From Oxalobacteraceae bacterium (lineage in GTDB: Bacteria > Pseudomonadota > Gammaproteobacteria > Burkholderiales > Burkholderiaceae_D): a DNA stretch of 56,579 nucleotides. The notes below the pieces were generated by a model. It saw only the letters and a program-made list of their open reading frames with translations, made no database searches and was not told the DNA's origin. The stretch spans positions 1 through 56,579 of the forward strand of contig CANFLV010000023.1 in assembly GCA_947448025.1 (NCBI GenBank), given 5' to 3'. Below are positions 48,520 through 56,579 of the stretch, piece by piece; position 1 is the stretch's first letter, and each line of letters begins with the position of its first letter. Made by a program: the position numbers and the translations under genes.

Positions 48520-50508
48520 TTATTTGAACTCGATGATCACCTGATCGACCGACAGGCTCTCGCCCGGTTTCGCCATCAGCGAACCAATCACGCAATCCTG
48601 CTCGGCCTTCAAGATGTTTTCCATCTTCATGGCTTCGATCACGGCGAGCTTTTCGCCGGCCTTGACGACTTGCCCCGGTACGACCGCCAATTCCCGCAGC
48701 AAACCCGGCATTGGCGACAGCAGGAAGCGCGACATGTCAGGCGGCGTCTTGTGCGGCATTAGCGCCTGTAAGGCTGCGGCAGACGCCCCCAGCACCAGCA
48801 GATCGGCTTGCGTGCCCCAATGCGACAGGCGATAGCGCAGGCCGACGCGCTCGACTTGCAGCGTGATCGGTGTGCCGGCGATGGTGCCGGTAAAAACCAG
48901 CTGACCGAACTGCCAGTCGCTTAAAACTTCGACCGTCTTGCCGGCGAAAGTCACCTGCAAACCACCCGTCACATTGTGCACGCTGACCGGATATTGCGCA
49001 TCGCCCAGCATGACCACGAAATCATTTTCCGGTGCATAGTGATGGCCCGGCAGCTGGCCCGTGATCGAGGCATTGCGCTCAAGGTATTGACGATGCACTG
49101 CGGCGCCGACGGCCACGAGCAGCTGCGGATCGGGATGCGGCAGCTCGGCCGCGTTGAAGCCTTTTGGATACACTTCCGCGATCAGGCCAGTATTGAAGGT
49201 GCCCGACACAAAGCCCGGATTTTGCAGCAGCGCTGCATGGAAGGCGATGTTCGAACTCAGACCGCGAATCGCAAAACCGTTCAGCGCTTCACGCATGCGG
49301 GCAATCGCTTCTGCGCGAGTCGGTGCATGCACGATCAGCTTGGCAATCATCGGATCGTAGAACATCGAGATCTCACCGCCTTCATACACACCGGTGTCGA
49401 CGCGCACTTCGCCTGGCACTTCAGCAGGCGGCTGGTATTTCACCAGGCGACCCGTCGATGGCAGGAAATTGCGCGAAGCATCTTCAGCATTGATGCGGCA
49501 TTCGACAGCCCAGCCGTTGAGCTTAATGTCGTCTTGCGTGAAGCTCAGTGCTTCACCGGCAGCGACGCGGATCATCTGCTCGACAAGATCGAGACCCGTG
49601 ATCAATTCCGTCACCGGATGCTCGACCTGCAGACGCGTATTCATCTCGAGGAAGTAGAAGGAGCGATCCTTGCCGACGACGAATTCAACCGTGCCAGCGC
49701 TTTGGTATTGCACCGCGCGCGCGAGCGCCACGGCTTGCTCACCCATGGCCTTGCGCGTTGCTGCATCAAGGAAGGGGCTAGGCGCTTCTTCAATGACTTT
49801 TTGATGGCGGCGCTGCAGTGAGCATTCGCGCTCCCACAGGTAGACGATATTGCCGTGTGCGTCGCCGAGCACCTGGATTTCAATGTGACGCGGCTCTTCG
49901 ACGAATTTCTCGATGAAGATGCGGTCATCGCCAAAGCTGTTGCGCGCTTCGTTCTGGCATGACACGAAACCTTCACGCGCTTCCGCCGAGCTGTGCGCCA
50001 CGCGCAAACCCTTGCCACCACCGCCGGCCGAAGCCTTGATCATGACCGGATAGCCGATGCCGTCGGCGATGGACACGGCTTGCTCGACCGATTCAATCAC
50101 ATCGGTGTAGCCAGGAATGGTCGTGACCTTGGCGGCCATGGCCAGCTTCTTGGACGCTATCTTGTCGCCCATGGCTTGAATCGCATGGACTTTCGGGCCG
50201 ATGAAAACGATGCCTTCTTTTTCAAGGCGATCGCAGAAGTCGGAATTCTCGGAAAGAAAACCATAGCCGGGATGAACGGCTTGCGCGCCGGTCTGTTTGC
50301 AGGCGGCGATGATCTTGTCGATCTGCAGATACGACTCTTTCGATGGCGCAGGACCAATGTGCACGGCTTCATCGGCGAGCTCGACGTGACGCGAATCACG
50401 GTCGGCATCGGAATACACGGCGACGGTCTTGATGCCCATCTTGCGGGCGGTCTTGATGACGCGGCAGGCAATTTCTCCGCGATTGGCGATCAGAATTTTT
50501 GTGAACAT
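48520..50508 (-). CDS. pccA: Acyl-CoA (propionyl-CoA) carboxylase, biotin-containing alpha subunit
   Basis: Biotin carboxylase plus biotin carrier in one 662-residue chain. The N-terminal FTKILIANRGEIACRVIKTA, ATP-grasp motif KASAGGGGKGLRVAHS, EMNTRLQVEHPVTE and RIEE-type core are those of biotin carboxylase. A middle BT-like linker follows. The C-terminal biotinyl domain carries the lysine in VIEAMKMENIL. Together with pccB it makes methylmalonyl-CoA from propionyl-CoA; the neighbouring mutase genes favour propionyl-CoA over other acyl-CoAs. It begins 21 bp after pccB. Confidence 0.93.
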   Translation of the reverse strand: MFTKILIANRGEIACRVIKTARKMGIKTVAVYSDADRDSRHVELADEAVHIGPAPSKESYLQIDKIIAACKQTGAQAVHPGYGFLSENSDFCDRLEKEGIVFIGPKVHAIQAMGDKIASKKLAMAAKVTTIPGYTDVIESVEQAVSIADGIGYPVMIKASAGGGGKGLRVAHSSAEAREGFVSCQNEARNSFGDDRIFIEKFVEEPRHIEIQVLGDAHGNIVYLWERECSLQRRHQKVIEEAPSPFLDAATRKAMGEQAVALARAVQYQSAGTVEFVVGKDRSFYFLEMNTRLQVEHPVTELITGLDLVEQMIRVAAGEALSFTQDDIKLNGWAVECRINAEDASRNFLPSTGRLVKYQPPAEVPGEVRVDTGVYEGGEISMFYDPMIAKLIVHAPTRAEAIARMREALNGFAIRGLSSNIAFHAALLQNPGFVSGTFNTGLIAEVYPKGFNAAELPHPDPQLLVAVGAAVHRQYLERNASITGQLPGHHYAPENDFVVMLGDAQYPVSVHNVTGGLQVTFAGKTVEVLSDWQFGQLVFTGTIAGTPITLQVERVGLRYRLSHWGTQADLLVLGASAAALQALMPHKTPPDMSRFLLSPMPGLLRELAVVPGQVVKAGEKLAVIEAMKMENILKAEQDCVIGSLMAKPGESLSVDQVIIEFK

Positions 50509-50529
50509 GTTATGTCGTCTCCCTGACGC

Positions 50530-52062
50530 TTACAGCGGAATGTTGCCGTGCTTGCGCCACGGATTCTCTAATTTTTTACCCTTGAGCATAGCCAGCGAAC
50601 GGCAGATCCGTTTGCGCGTTTCATGCGGCATGATTACGTCATCGATGAAGCCGCGGCTGCCGGCGATGAAGGGGTTCGCAAACTTCAAGCGGTATTCCTC
50701 GGTGCGCTCGGCGATTTTTTCTACGTCGCCGATATCCTTGCGGAAGATGATTTCCACAGCGCCCTTCGGCCCCATGACGGCGATTTCGGCTGTCGGCCAG
50801 GCGAAGTTCACGTCGCCGCGCAAATGCTTGGACGACATCACGTCATACGCACCGCCGTAAGCCTTGCGCGTAATCAGCGTGACTTTCGGCACCGTGCATT
50901 CGGCGTAGGCGTACAGGAGTTTCGCGCCATGCTTGATGATGCCGCCGTACTCCTGCGCCGTACCGGGCATGAAGCCGGGGACGTCGACCAGGGTCACGAC
51001 CGGAATGCTGAAGGCATCGCAGAAGCGCACGAAGCGCGCAGCCTTGATCGACGACTTGATGTCGAGGCAGCCAGCGAGCACCAGCGGCTGGTTTGCCACG
51101 ATACCGACGGTCTGGCCTTCCATGCGCGCAAAACCGATGATGATATTTTTCGCGTACTCCGGCTGCAGCTCGAAGAAGTCACTGTCGTCGACGATCTTGA
51201 CGATCAATTCCTTCATGTCGTAAGGCTTGTTCGGATTGTCCGGCACCAGTGTGTCGAGCGACATTTCGAGGCGTTCAGCCGGATCATTGGTGGCGCGGAT
51301 CGGCGGCTTTTCGCGGTTATTCAGCGGCAGGTAATTGAAGAAGCGACGCAGCATCAACAGCGCATCGACATCGTTCTCAAAGGCGAGGTCAGCCACGCCG
51401 GATTTACTATTGTGCGTCAGTGCGCCACCGAGCTCTTCAGCCGTCACTTCTTCATGCGTAACCGTCTTGACCACATCGGGGCCGGTAACGAACATGTAGG
51501 ACGTATCCTTGACCATGAAGATGAAGTCGGTCATGGCGGGCGAATACACGGCGCCACCAGCGCAAGGTCCCATGATCATGGAAATTTGCGGCACCACGCC
51601 CGAGGCCATCGCATTACGCTGGAATACATCGGCATAGCCGCCAAGGGAGGCGACGCCTTCCTGGATACGCGCACCACCCGAGTCGTTCAAGCCGATCACA
51701 GGTGCGCCGACTTGCATCGCCTTGTCCATCACCTTGCAGATTTTCTCGGCGTGAGCAGCCGAGAGCGCACCGCCAAACACCGTGAAATCTTGCGAGAACA
51801 CGAACACCATGCGGCCATTGATCGTGCCATAACCGGTGACGACGCCGTCACCCGGAATCTTTTGTTCGGCCATGCCGAAGTCTGTGCAACGATGTTCGAC
51901 GAACATATCCCATTCTTCGAACGAACCGGCATCGAGCAGCAGCTCAAGACGTTCACGCGCCGTCAGTTTGCCCTTGCCGTGCTGGGCTTCGATGCGCTTG
52001 ACGCCACCGCCCAGTCGCGCCAGTTCGCGCTTCTCTTCCAGCTGGCGAATAATGTCGTGCAT
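50530..52062 (-). CDS. pccB: Propionyl-CoA carboxylase beta (carboxyltransferase) subunit
   Basis: The 510-residue carboxyltransferase transfers CO2 from biotin to propionyl-CoA. It has crotonase-like N and C halves: [28 protein letters not shown] in the first, and [29 protein letters not shown] with [16 protein letters not shown] in the second. The signature [14 protein letters not shown] lies near residue 130. GGGAGG sits just before ATG 52062. It follows meaB after 131 bp and precedes pccA by 21 bp on the same strand. Confidence 0.95.
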   Translation of the reverse strand: MHDIIRQLEEKRELARLGGGVKRIEAQHGKGKLTARERLELLLDAGSFEEWDMFVEHRCTDFGMAEQKIPGDGVVTGYGTINGRMVFVFSQDFTVFGGALSAAHAEKICKVMDKAMQVGAPVIGLNDSGGARIQEGVASLGGYADVFQRNAMASGVVPQISMIMGPCAGGAVYSPAMTDFIFMVKDTSYMFVTGPDVVKTVTHEEVTAEELGGALTHNSKSGVADLAFENDVDALLMLRRFFNYLPLNNREKPPIRATNDPAERLEMSLDTLVPDNPNKPYDMKELIVKIVDDSDFFELQPEYAKNIIIGFARMEGQTVGIVANQPLVLAGCLDIKSSIKAARFVRFCDAFSIPVVTLVDVPGFMPGTAQEYGGIIKHGAKLLYAYAECTVPKVTLITRKAYGGAYDVMSSKHLRGDVNFAWPTAEIAVMGPKGAVEIIFRKDIGDVEKIAERTEEYRLKFANPFIAGSRGFIDDVIMPHETRKRICRSLAMLKGKKLENPWRKHGNIPL

Positions 52063-52193
52063 GTGATGCCTCCCCGAGGTGTATGTGGTGAAATTATGTT
52101 TTTATTTTAAGTACGACATCGCCGGCACCGCAGGCGCGGTTGGACGCTGTCGGCATTGTCCATTGCCAGCCTTACAGAATGTTTACTGCCAAG

Positions 52194-53183
52194 CTATTTT
52201 TGCAAGCAGCCGAGCAAATAAGCCGCCGCCGCCGTTGGCGTGATGCTGGCAGCAGTGACGCGCTCAATTGCCGTGGCCAATTCAGCTTTGACCAGCGGAT
52301 GCTGGCGAAATTGCTGCTCGAGCCCGATTTCAATCAGCGCCCACATCCAGGCCAGTGCCTGGCGCCGGCGCTTGGCCTCGAAGAGTCCGTTCTCGTGCAT
52401 GCTGCGACGGTGATCTTCTATCGTCTGCCAGACCAGATCCAGGCCTTTTCTGTGCGTGGCACTGGTCATGAGAACCGGCACAGTCCAATGCTTCGATACC
52501 GGGCGCAACATGTGCAAGGCCGAGCGCATCTGGCTGCAGGCAAGCTCGACGGCGAGCGCATCGATGTCGGCCTTGTTGTAGACGACGATATCGGCGAGCT
52601 CAAGGATGCCTTTTTTGATGCCTTGCAAATCATCACCGGCATTCGGCAGCTGCAGGACAAGAAACACATCGGTCATGCCGGACACGGCTGTTTCCGACTG
52701 GCCGACACCAACGGTCTCGACAATGATGATGTCAAACCCGGCCGCTTCGCATACCAGCAGGGCTTCACGCGTCTTGTGCGCCACGCCGCCCAAGGCACCG
52801 CTTGCGGGCGAGGGCCGGATGAAGGCTTCTTCGCGCTGCGCCAGTAATTCCATGCGCGTCTTGTCGCCGAGGATAGAGCCACCCGTCAGCGACGACGAAG
52901 GATCGACAGCGAGCACAGCGACACGATGACCCTTGGCGATCAGGTCCATGCCGAGCGCTTCAATAAAGGTCGATTTGCCCACGCCCGGCACGCCCGAAAT
53001 ACCGATGCGTATCGACTTCCCGCTGCGTGGCATGAGCTGCTCGAGCACGGCTTGCGCGCGCTGCTGGTGATCGGCGCGACTCGACTCAATGAGCGTGATC
53101 GTCTTGGCGAGCGCACGCCGCTGGCGCGCGAGCACGCCATCCACGAGCGCGGCATCCTGCGGCAGCAAGGCGGCAGTCGTCAT
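52194..53183 (-). CDS. meaB: Methylmalonyl-CoA mutase-associated GTPase MeaB
   Basis: MeaB (ArgK/MMAA family) is a G3E GTPase that gates cobalamin loading and protects methylmalonyl-CoA mutase from inactivation. The 329-residue product has the P-loop GISGVPGVGKSTFIEALG, the VDPSSSLTGGSILGDKTRM switch region, the ETVGVGQSE motif, and the NKAD base-recognition motif (VVYNKADID). It begins 12 bp after the mutase gene on the same strand, as in most genomes with this pair, and so is probably co-translated with it. Confidence 0.96.
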   Translation of the reverse strand: MTTAALLPQDAALVDGVLARQRRALAKTITLIESSRADHQQRAQAVLEQLMPRSGKSIRIGISGVPGVGKSTFIEALGMDLIAKGHRVAVLAVDPSSSLTGGSILGDKTRMELLAQREEAFIRPSPASGALGGVAHKTREALLVCEAAGFDIIIVETVGVGQSETAVSGMTDVFLVLQLPNAGDDLQGIKKGILELADIVVYNKADIDALAVELACSQMRSALHMLRPVSKHWTVPVLMTSATHRKGLDLVWQTIEDHRRSMHENGLFEAKRRRQALAWMWALIEIGLEQQFRQHPLVKAELATAIERVTAASITPTAAAAYLLGCLQK

Positions 53184-53194
53184 GTTCGCCGGGC

Positions 53195-55369
53195 TCAGGC
53201 CGCCGCCGCTCCCAGCGCCAGCCGGATTTGCTTGAGCACTTCTTCGGCCGACTGCGGAATCGGCGTGCCCGGGCCAAAGATGCCTTTCGCGCCAGCGGCA
53301 TACAGAAAGTCGTAATCCTGCGGAGGCACGACGCCGCCGACGAAGACGACGATGTCATCGGCGCCTTGCGCTTTCAAGGCGGCGATCAGTTCCGGCACGA
53401 GCGTCTTGTGACCGGCTGCCAAGGTTGAAATGCCGACCGCATGCACATCGTTTTCAATCGCCTGGCGCGCCGCTTCCTCTGGCGTCTGGAACAGCGGGCC
53501 GATATCGACGTCAAAGCCGAGGTCGGCAAAGGCGCTGCCGACGACTTTTGCGCCCCGGTCATGGCCATCCTGCCCCAGTTTCGCGATCATGATGCGCGGG
53601 CGACGACCTTCGTCTAAGGCAAATTGCTCAATGATGCGTTTCAGGCGCGCCCAGTCGGCATCATCCTCAAAGCCGGCGCCATAGACGCCGGAGACGCTCT
53701 GGATGGTTGCGCGATGACGGCCCCAGACTTTTTCGAGCGCATCGGAAATTTCACCGACGGTGGCGCGCAGGCGCGTCGCCTTGATAGCCAGATCGAGCAG
53801 ATTACCCTTGCCTGATTCGGCCGCATCTGTGAGCGCAGCCAATGCGGCTGTAACGGCGGCAGAATCGCGGCTGGCGCGGATGTTTTTCAGGCGCTCGACT
53901 TGCGAGGTGCGCACAGCCGTATTGTCGATCTCGCGCGTTTCGACCTTGTCTTCCTTGGCCAGCTTGTACTTGTTCACGCCAACAATGACATCCTTGCCGG
54001 AATCGATGCGCGCCTGCTTTTCCGCAGCGCTGGCTTCGATCTTCAGCTTGGCCCAGCCGGACTCGACAGCTTGCGTCATGCCGCCCATTTGCTCGACTTC
54101 TTCGATCAGCTTCCAGGCTTCATCGGCCATGTCTTGCGTGAGCTTTTCCATCATGTAGGAACCGGCCCATGGATCGACGACGTTCGTGATGTGGGTTTCT
54201 TCCTGGATGATGAGCTGGGTATTACGGGCAATGCGCGAGGAAAATTCAGTCGGCAAGGCGATCGCTTCATCGAGCGAATTCGTGTGCAGCGACTGCGTGC
54301 CGCCGAACACGGCCGCCATCGCTTCAACGGTGGTGCGCACGACATTGTTGTAGGGGTCTTGCTCGGTCAAGGACCAGCCGGAAGTCTGACAGTGGGTACG
54401 CAGCATCATCGACTTTTGCGACTTCGGTGCAAATTCCTTCATGATGCGCCACCACAGCAGGCGCGCCGCGCGCAGCTTCGCGACTTCGAGATAGAAGTTC
54501 ATGCCGATGGCGAAGAAGAAGGACAGGCGACCGGCGAACTCATCGACATCCATGCCGGACGCGATCGCGGTGCGCACATATTCTTTGCCATCAGCCAGCG
54601 TCAAGGCCAGTTCCAGGGCCTGATTCGCGCCGGCTTCCTGCATGTGGTAGCCGGAAATCGAGATCGAATTGAACTTCGGCATATTCGTTGCCGTATAGCC
54701 GATGATATCGGCAATGATCTTCATCGATGGCGCTGGCGGATAGATGTAGGTATTGCGGACCATGAACTCCTTGAGGATGTCGTTCTGGATGGTTCCGGTC
54801 AGCTTGTCCTGACTCACGCCCTGCTCTTCGGCGGCGACGACATAGCCAGCCAATACCGGCAGCACCGCGCCATTCATCGTCATCGAGACCGAAACTTTAT
54901 CGAGCGGAATCGCATCGAACAGGATCTTCATGTCTTCGACGGAATCGATCGCCACACCGGCCTTGCCAACATCGCCGGTCACGCGCGGATGATCCGAGTC
55001 GTAGCCGCGATGCGTGGCCAGATCGAAGGCGACCGAAACGCCCTGCCCGCCGGCAGCGAGCGCCTTGCGGTAGAAGGCGTTCGATTCTTCGGCAGTGGAG
55101 AAGCCCGCGTACTGGCGGATCGTCCATGGGCGTACTGCATACATCGTCGCCTGCGGGCCGCGCAGGAAAGGCTCGAAGCCGGGCAAGGTATCGGCGTAAG
55201 GCAGATCCTGGGTGTCGGCAGCGGTGTAGAGCGGCTTGACGGTGATGCCTTCGGGCGTGACCCAATTGAGATTATCGACATGATTGCCGGGCGCGGATTT
55301 CGCGGCTGCGCGGTTCCAACTGTCGAGTGGCGGGATCGTTACCGAAGGGAGGTCAATACGCTTGCTCAT
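53195..55369 (-). CDS. Methylmalonyl-CoA mutase, single-chain
   Basis: Adenosylcobalamin enzyme that interconverts methylmalonyl-CoA and succinyl-CoA. From ATG 55369 the 724-residue chain joins a substrate-binding TIM barrel ([66 protein letters not shown]) to a C-terminal B12-binding domain with the axial His motif LGQDGHDRG and GGVVPPQDY. It is therefore the homodimeric type, not the two-gene mutAB type. Upstream in-frame codons to 55540 show no similarity and I leave them out. It heads the mcm-meaB-pccB-pccA series. Confidence 0.97.
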   Translation of the reverse strand: MSKRIDLPSVTIPPLDSWNRAAAKSAPGNHVDNLNWVTPEGITVKPLYTAADTQDLPYADTLPGFEPFLRGPQATMYAVRPWTIRQYAGFSTAEESNAFYRKALAAGGQGVSVAFDLATHRGYDSDHPRVTGDVGKAGVAIDSVEDMKILFDAIPLDKVSVSMTMNGAVLPVLAGYVVAAEEQGVSQDKLTGTIQNDILKEFMVRNTYIYPPAPSMKIIADIIGYTATNMPKFNSISISGYHMQEAGANQALELALTLADGKEYVRTAIASGMDVDEFAGRLSFFFAIGMNFYLEVAKLRAARLLWWRIMKEFAPKSQKSMMLRTHCQTSGWSLTEQDPYNNVVRTTVEAMAAVFGGTQSLHTNSLDEAIALPTEFSSRIARNTQLIIQEETHITNVVDPWAGSYMMEKLTQDMADEAWKLIEEVEQMGGMTQAVESGWAKLKIEASAAEKQARIDSGKDVIVGVNKYKLAKEDKVETREIDNTAVRTSQVERLKNIRASRDSAAVTAALAALTDAAESGKGNLLDLAIKATRLRATVGEISDALEKVWGRHRATIQSVSGVYGAGFEDDADWARLKRIIEQFALDEGRRPRIMIAKLGQDGHDRGAKVVGSAFADLGFDVDIGPLFQTPEEAARQAIENDVHAVGISTLAAGHKTLVPELIAALKAQGADDIVVFVGGVVPPQDYDFLYAAGAKGIFGPGTPIPQSAEEVLKQIRLALGAAAA

Positions 55370-55435
55370 GGGGCCATCTTTCATGCAAAGGGTCTGGAAG
55401 TGCTCGATATTATCAAGCCTGTGCCGGTATTGGAC

Positions 55436-55451
55436 TGTCCCGTGCGGGACA
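55436..55451. promoter_or_regulatory. Perfect 16-bp inverted repeat upstream of the mutase gene (candidate operator)
   Basis: TGTCCCG-TG-CGGGACA is a perfect palindrome 67-82 bp upstream of the mutase ATG, and on the minus strand is preceded by a T (TTGTCCCG). Spacing and symmetry suit a dimeric repressor site. No regulator gene is nearby, and I cannot name the binding protein. Confidence 0.4.
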
Positions 55452-55892
55452 ATCGGGCTTGCCGGATCGCTGCAATGCTGCCATGCCATACGGTGCGCCG
55501 CATCGGCTCTGGTCAAGATTACGCTCGCATCATCGAACAATTGTACCGCGCCAACCGGCGAATTTCATTCAGCTTATTAAGCGCGGCTGCAAGCTGGCTG
55601 TAAGTTATTTTGTGTAACGCGAACCCTTGAACCATGGTGGCGCACTGACAGGAATTTTTATCGAAGCGGCGAAATTGGCATGAGCCTGCAACGACATCGA
55701 CACCGTCGCCATAGACCGACATTCGCGTGAAAATTTTATTGTTTGCGCACTCGGCTTGTTCGCGCTCAAGGATGGGCATGGCCTTGTTTGCATGGTTTGA
55801 ACTCCCCCCGTCGACACCGTTCAATACAATACCTTCACTCAGCGCTCTGCCGCCTAGCCCCCTAGCCCCCTAGCCAAGGCAGAGCTTGCACC
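55452..55892. other. Gene-free stretch upstream of the mutase gene
   Basis: About 440 bases in which I see no supported gene; the short frames on both strands have no recognisable products. Near its right end is a hairpin, GCTCTGCC (55844-55851) with GGCAGAGC (55878-55885). Its loop contains three tandem CTAGCCCC-type units, directly before the start of the next ORF. It might be a leader structure of that gene. Confidence 0.5.
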
Positions 55893-56357
55893 ATGTACCG
55901 CGCCTCGATTACGAATCTCCCACTACGGACACAGCAGCAGGCTTGCAGTAATGCCTGTGTCATCGAGTATTACGAACCGCGGGTGCCGCATTTCGTTGAG
56001 GCGGCGCCTGATACGCTATGTGCAGACGCGACGACTGCGAGCACCTATGTGGCGCGCAAAGGCGCCGACACGCTCGCCATGTTCCAGTTCCGCCGACATA
56101 GTCACAGGGTGCAGGTGATCAATGACGATCTGCAGCTGTCGGCAATGGAAGTGGCGCGCTTCGTGGACTTTGTTTTCATGCGCTTTCCTGCGACATCGAT
56201 CGTGTCCTTCCAGGCGATCAAGGTCAATTTGCAATCTTTGCGCCTGCCTTATCTGCAAACGGATAGCCGCAAGGGTGATGTACATATTTTCCGATCGCGC
56301 CGCGTGCTCGTGCGCCATGCCGGGCTGATCCTGGCGACTTGCCTGCGGCGGGGATGA
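55893..56357 (+). CDS. Unrecognised 154-residue protein
   Basis: I do not recognise this product. It is a soluble, mixed alpha/beta-looking protein without signal peptide or membrane helix. It has three Cys (two near residue 20), a basic middle (FQFRRHSHRVQ) and a helix-like MEVARFVDFVFMRFP. Codon usage is similar to its neighbours and the frame stays open for the whole stretch, which supports coding. It begins eight bases after the GCTCTGCC/GGCAGAGC hairpin, without a strong ribosome-binding site, and lies 75 bp upstream of a tRNA-Gly gene. It could be a truncated domain. Confidence 0.5.
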   Translation: MYRASITNLPLRTQQQACSNACVIEYYEPRVPHFVEAAPDTLCADATTASTYVARKGADTLAMFQFRRHSHRVQVINDDLQLSAMEVARFVDFVFMRFPATSIVSFQAIKVNLQSLRLPYLQTDSRKGDVHIFRSRRVLVRHAGLILATCLRRG

Positions 56358-56432
56358 CATCTGCCAAACCGGCGACAGGAAAGCGCGCTTTTGCCGTCGC
56401 GCGCCGAAACCCGCGTAAAATGCTGCTGTATC

Positions 56433-56506
56433 GCGGGTGTAGCTCAATGGTAGAGCAGAAGCTTCCCAAGCTTACGACGAGGGTTCGATTCCCTTCACCC
56501 GCTCCA
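56433..56506 (+). tRNA. tRNA-Gly (anticodon CCC)
   Basis: A 74-nt cloverleaf with encoded CCA. Acceptor GCGGGTG pairs with CACCCGC. The D stem is GCTC/GAGC. The anticodon loop TTCCCAA has CCC at 56465-56467. The T arm is GAGGG-TTCGATT-CCCTT. The sequence is close to the E. coli tRNA-Gly(CCC). A TAAAAT -10-like hexamer lies about 15 bp upstream. Confidence 0.95.
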
Positions 56507-56579
56507 GACCCTTCTCCAAGACTGCCAGGCACTGCCTTTTTTCTTGGCCCGCTCCTACTCCTTATTTTCAGCATGTCAG

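Noticed and set aside
50623-52110. 495-codon plus-strand frame opposite pccB
   Set aside because: Antisense shadow of a conserved carboxyltransferase gene.
53900-55603. 567-codon plus-strand frame opposite methylmalonyl-CoA mutase
   Set aside because: Antisense shadow of a family-conserved gene, without domain similarity.
56224-56574. Minus-strand frame of 116 codons encoding a GEGNRTLVVSLGSFCSTIE-like stretch
   Set aside because: It reads antisense through the tRNA-Gly gene. This peptide pattern is a well-known artefact of tRNA-Gly genes and not a protein.

Overview
The window reads as chromosome of a betaproteobacterium, most likely Burkholderiales and probably Oxalobacteraceae. The reasons are the fur / bamE / dapB, purM / AI-2E permease / hda, recA-recX and hrcA / nadK / recN / hemH / grpE-dnaK-dnaJ neighbourhoods, a GC-rich third codon position, and a Na+/solute symporter pair of the VC_2705 type. 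The family placement is inference from gene order and protein flavour; no 16S rRNA gene is present. Coding density is high and almost every gene is a recognisable core gene.

Layout. 0.3-2.1 kb: recX and recA (minus strand) behind a perfect LexA box. 2.2-6.8 kb: a two-component system followed by a two-subunit Na+/solute symporter. 6.9-10.2 kb: the Anbu (ancestral proteasome-like) operon of permuted ATP-grasp, alpha-E protein and Anbu peptidase. 10.2-12.7 kb: a TonB-dependent receptor. 13-19.6 kb: purM, then AI-2E permease, hda, a HAD phosphatase, pcnB, folK and panB. 19.6-25.6 kb (minus): carbonic anhydrase, dnaJ, dnaK, grpE and hemH, with two sigma32-type promoters. 26-30.6 kb: recN, nadK, a HAD hydrolase and the heat-shock repressor hrcA. 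30.6-34.5 kb: a periplasmic peroxiredoxin, fur, bamE, dapB, exbB, exbD and an orphan barstar. 34.7-42.6 kb: leuS, lptE, holA, proA, a HemJ/CopD-like membrane protein, an HCCA isomerase and an RNA methyltransferase. 42.6-43.5 kb: a gene-free block packed with structured repeats. 43.5-47.6 kb: a succinate-semialdehyde-type dehydrogenase and two tandem GGDEF proteins. 47.7-55.4 kb: a VOC protein and the propionyl-CoA to succinyl-CoA module (pccA, pccB, meaB, methylmalonyl-CoA mutase). The end holds an unrecognised ORF and tRNA-Gly(CCC).

Working links. The chaperone machine and its controls (sigma32 promoters, HrcA) lie within 11 kb of each other. The C-terminal methylmalonyl cluster is a complete propionate-assimilation unit if the VOC protein is the epimerase. 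ExbB/ExbD could energise the TonB receptor, but no tonB is seen.

The most unusual material is non-coding. (1) An inverted pair of hairpins at 42.77 and 43.29 kb has an identical 29-nt loop, while the stems differ by matched changes in both arms. (2) A ~214-bp double-hairpin element occurs twice, at 25.81 and 48.24 kb. Both copies have the same polarity relative to the gene that ends just before them, and one stem position shows a compensatory change. Both look like structured elements maintained for their fold. I cannot name either family with certainty.
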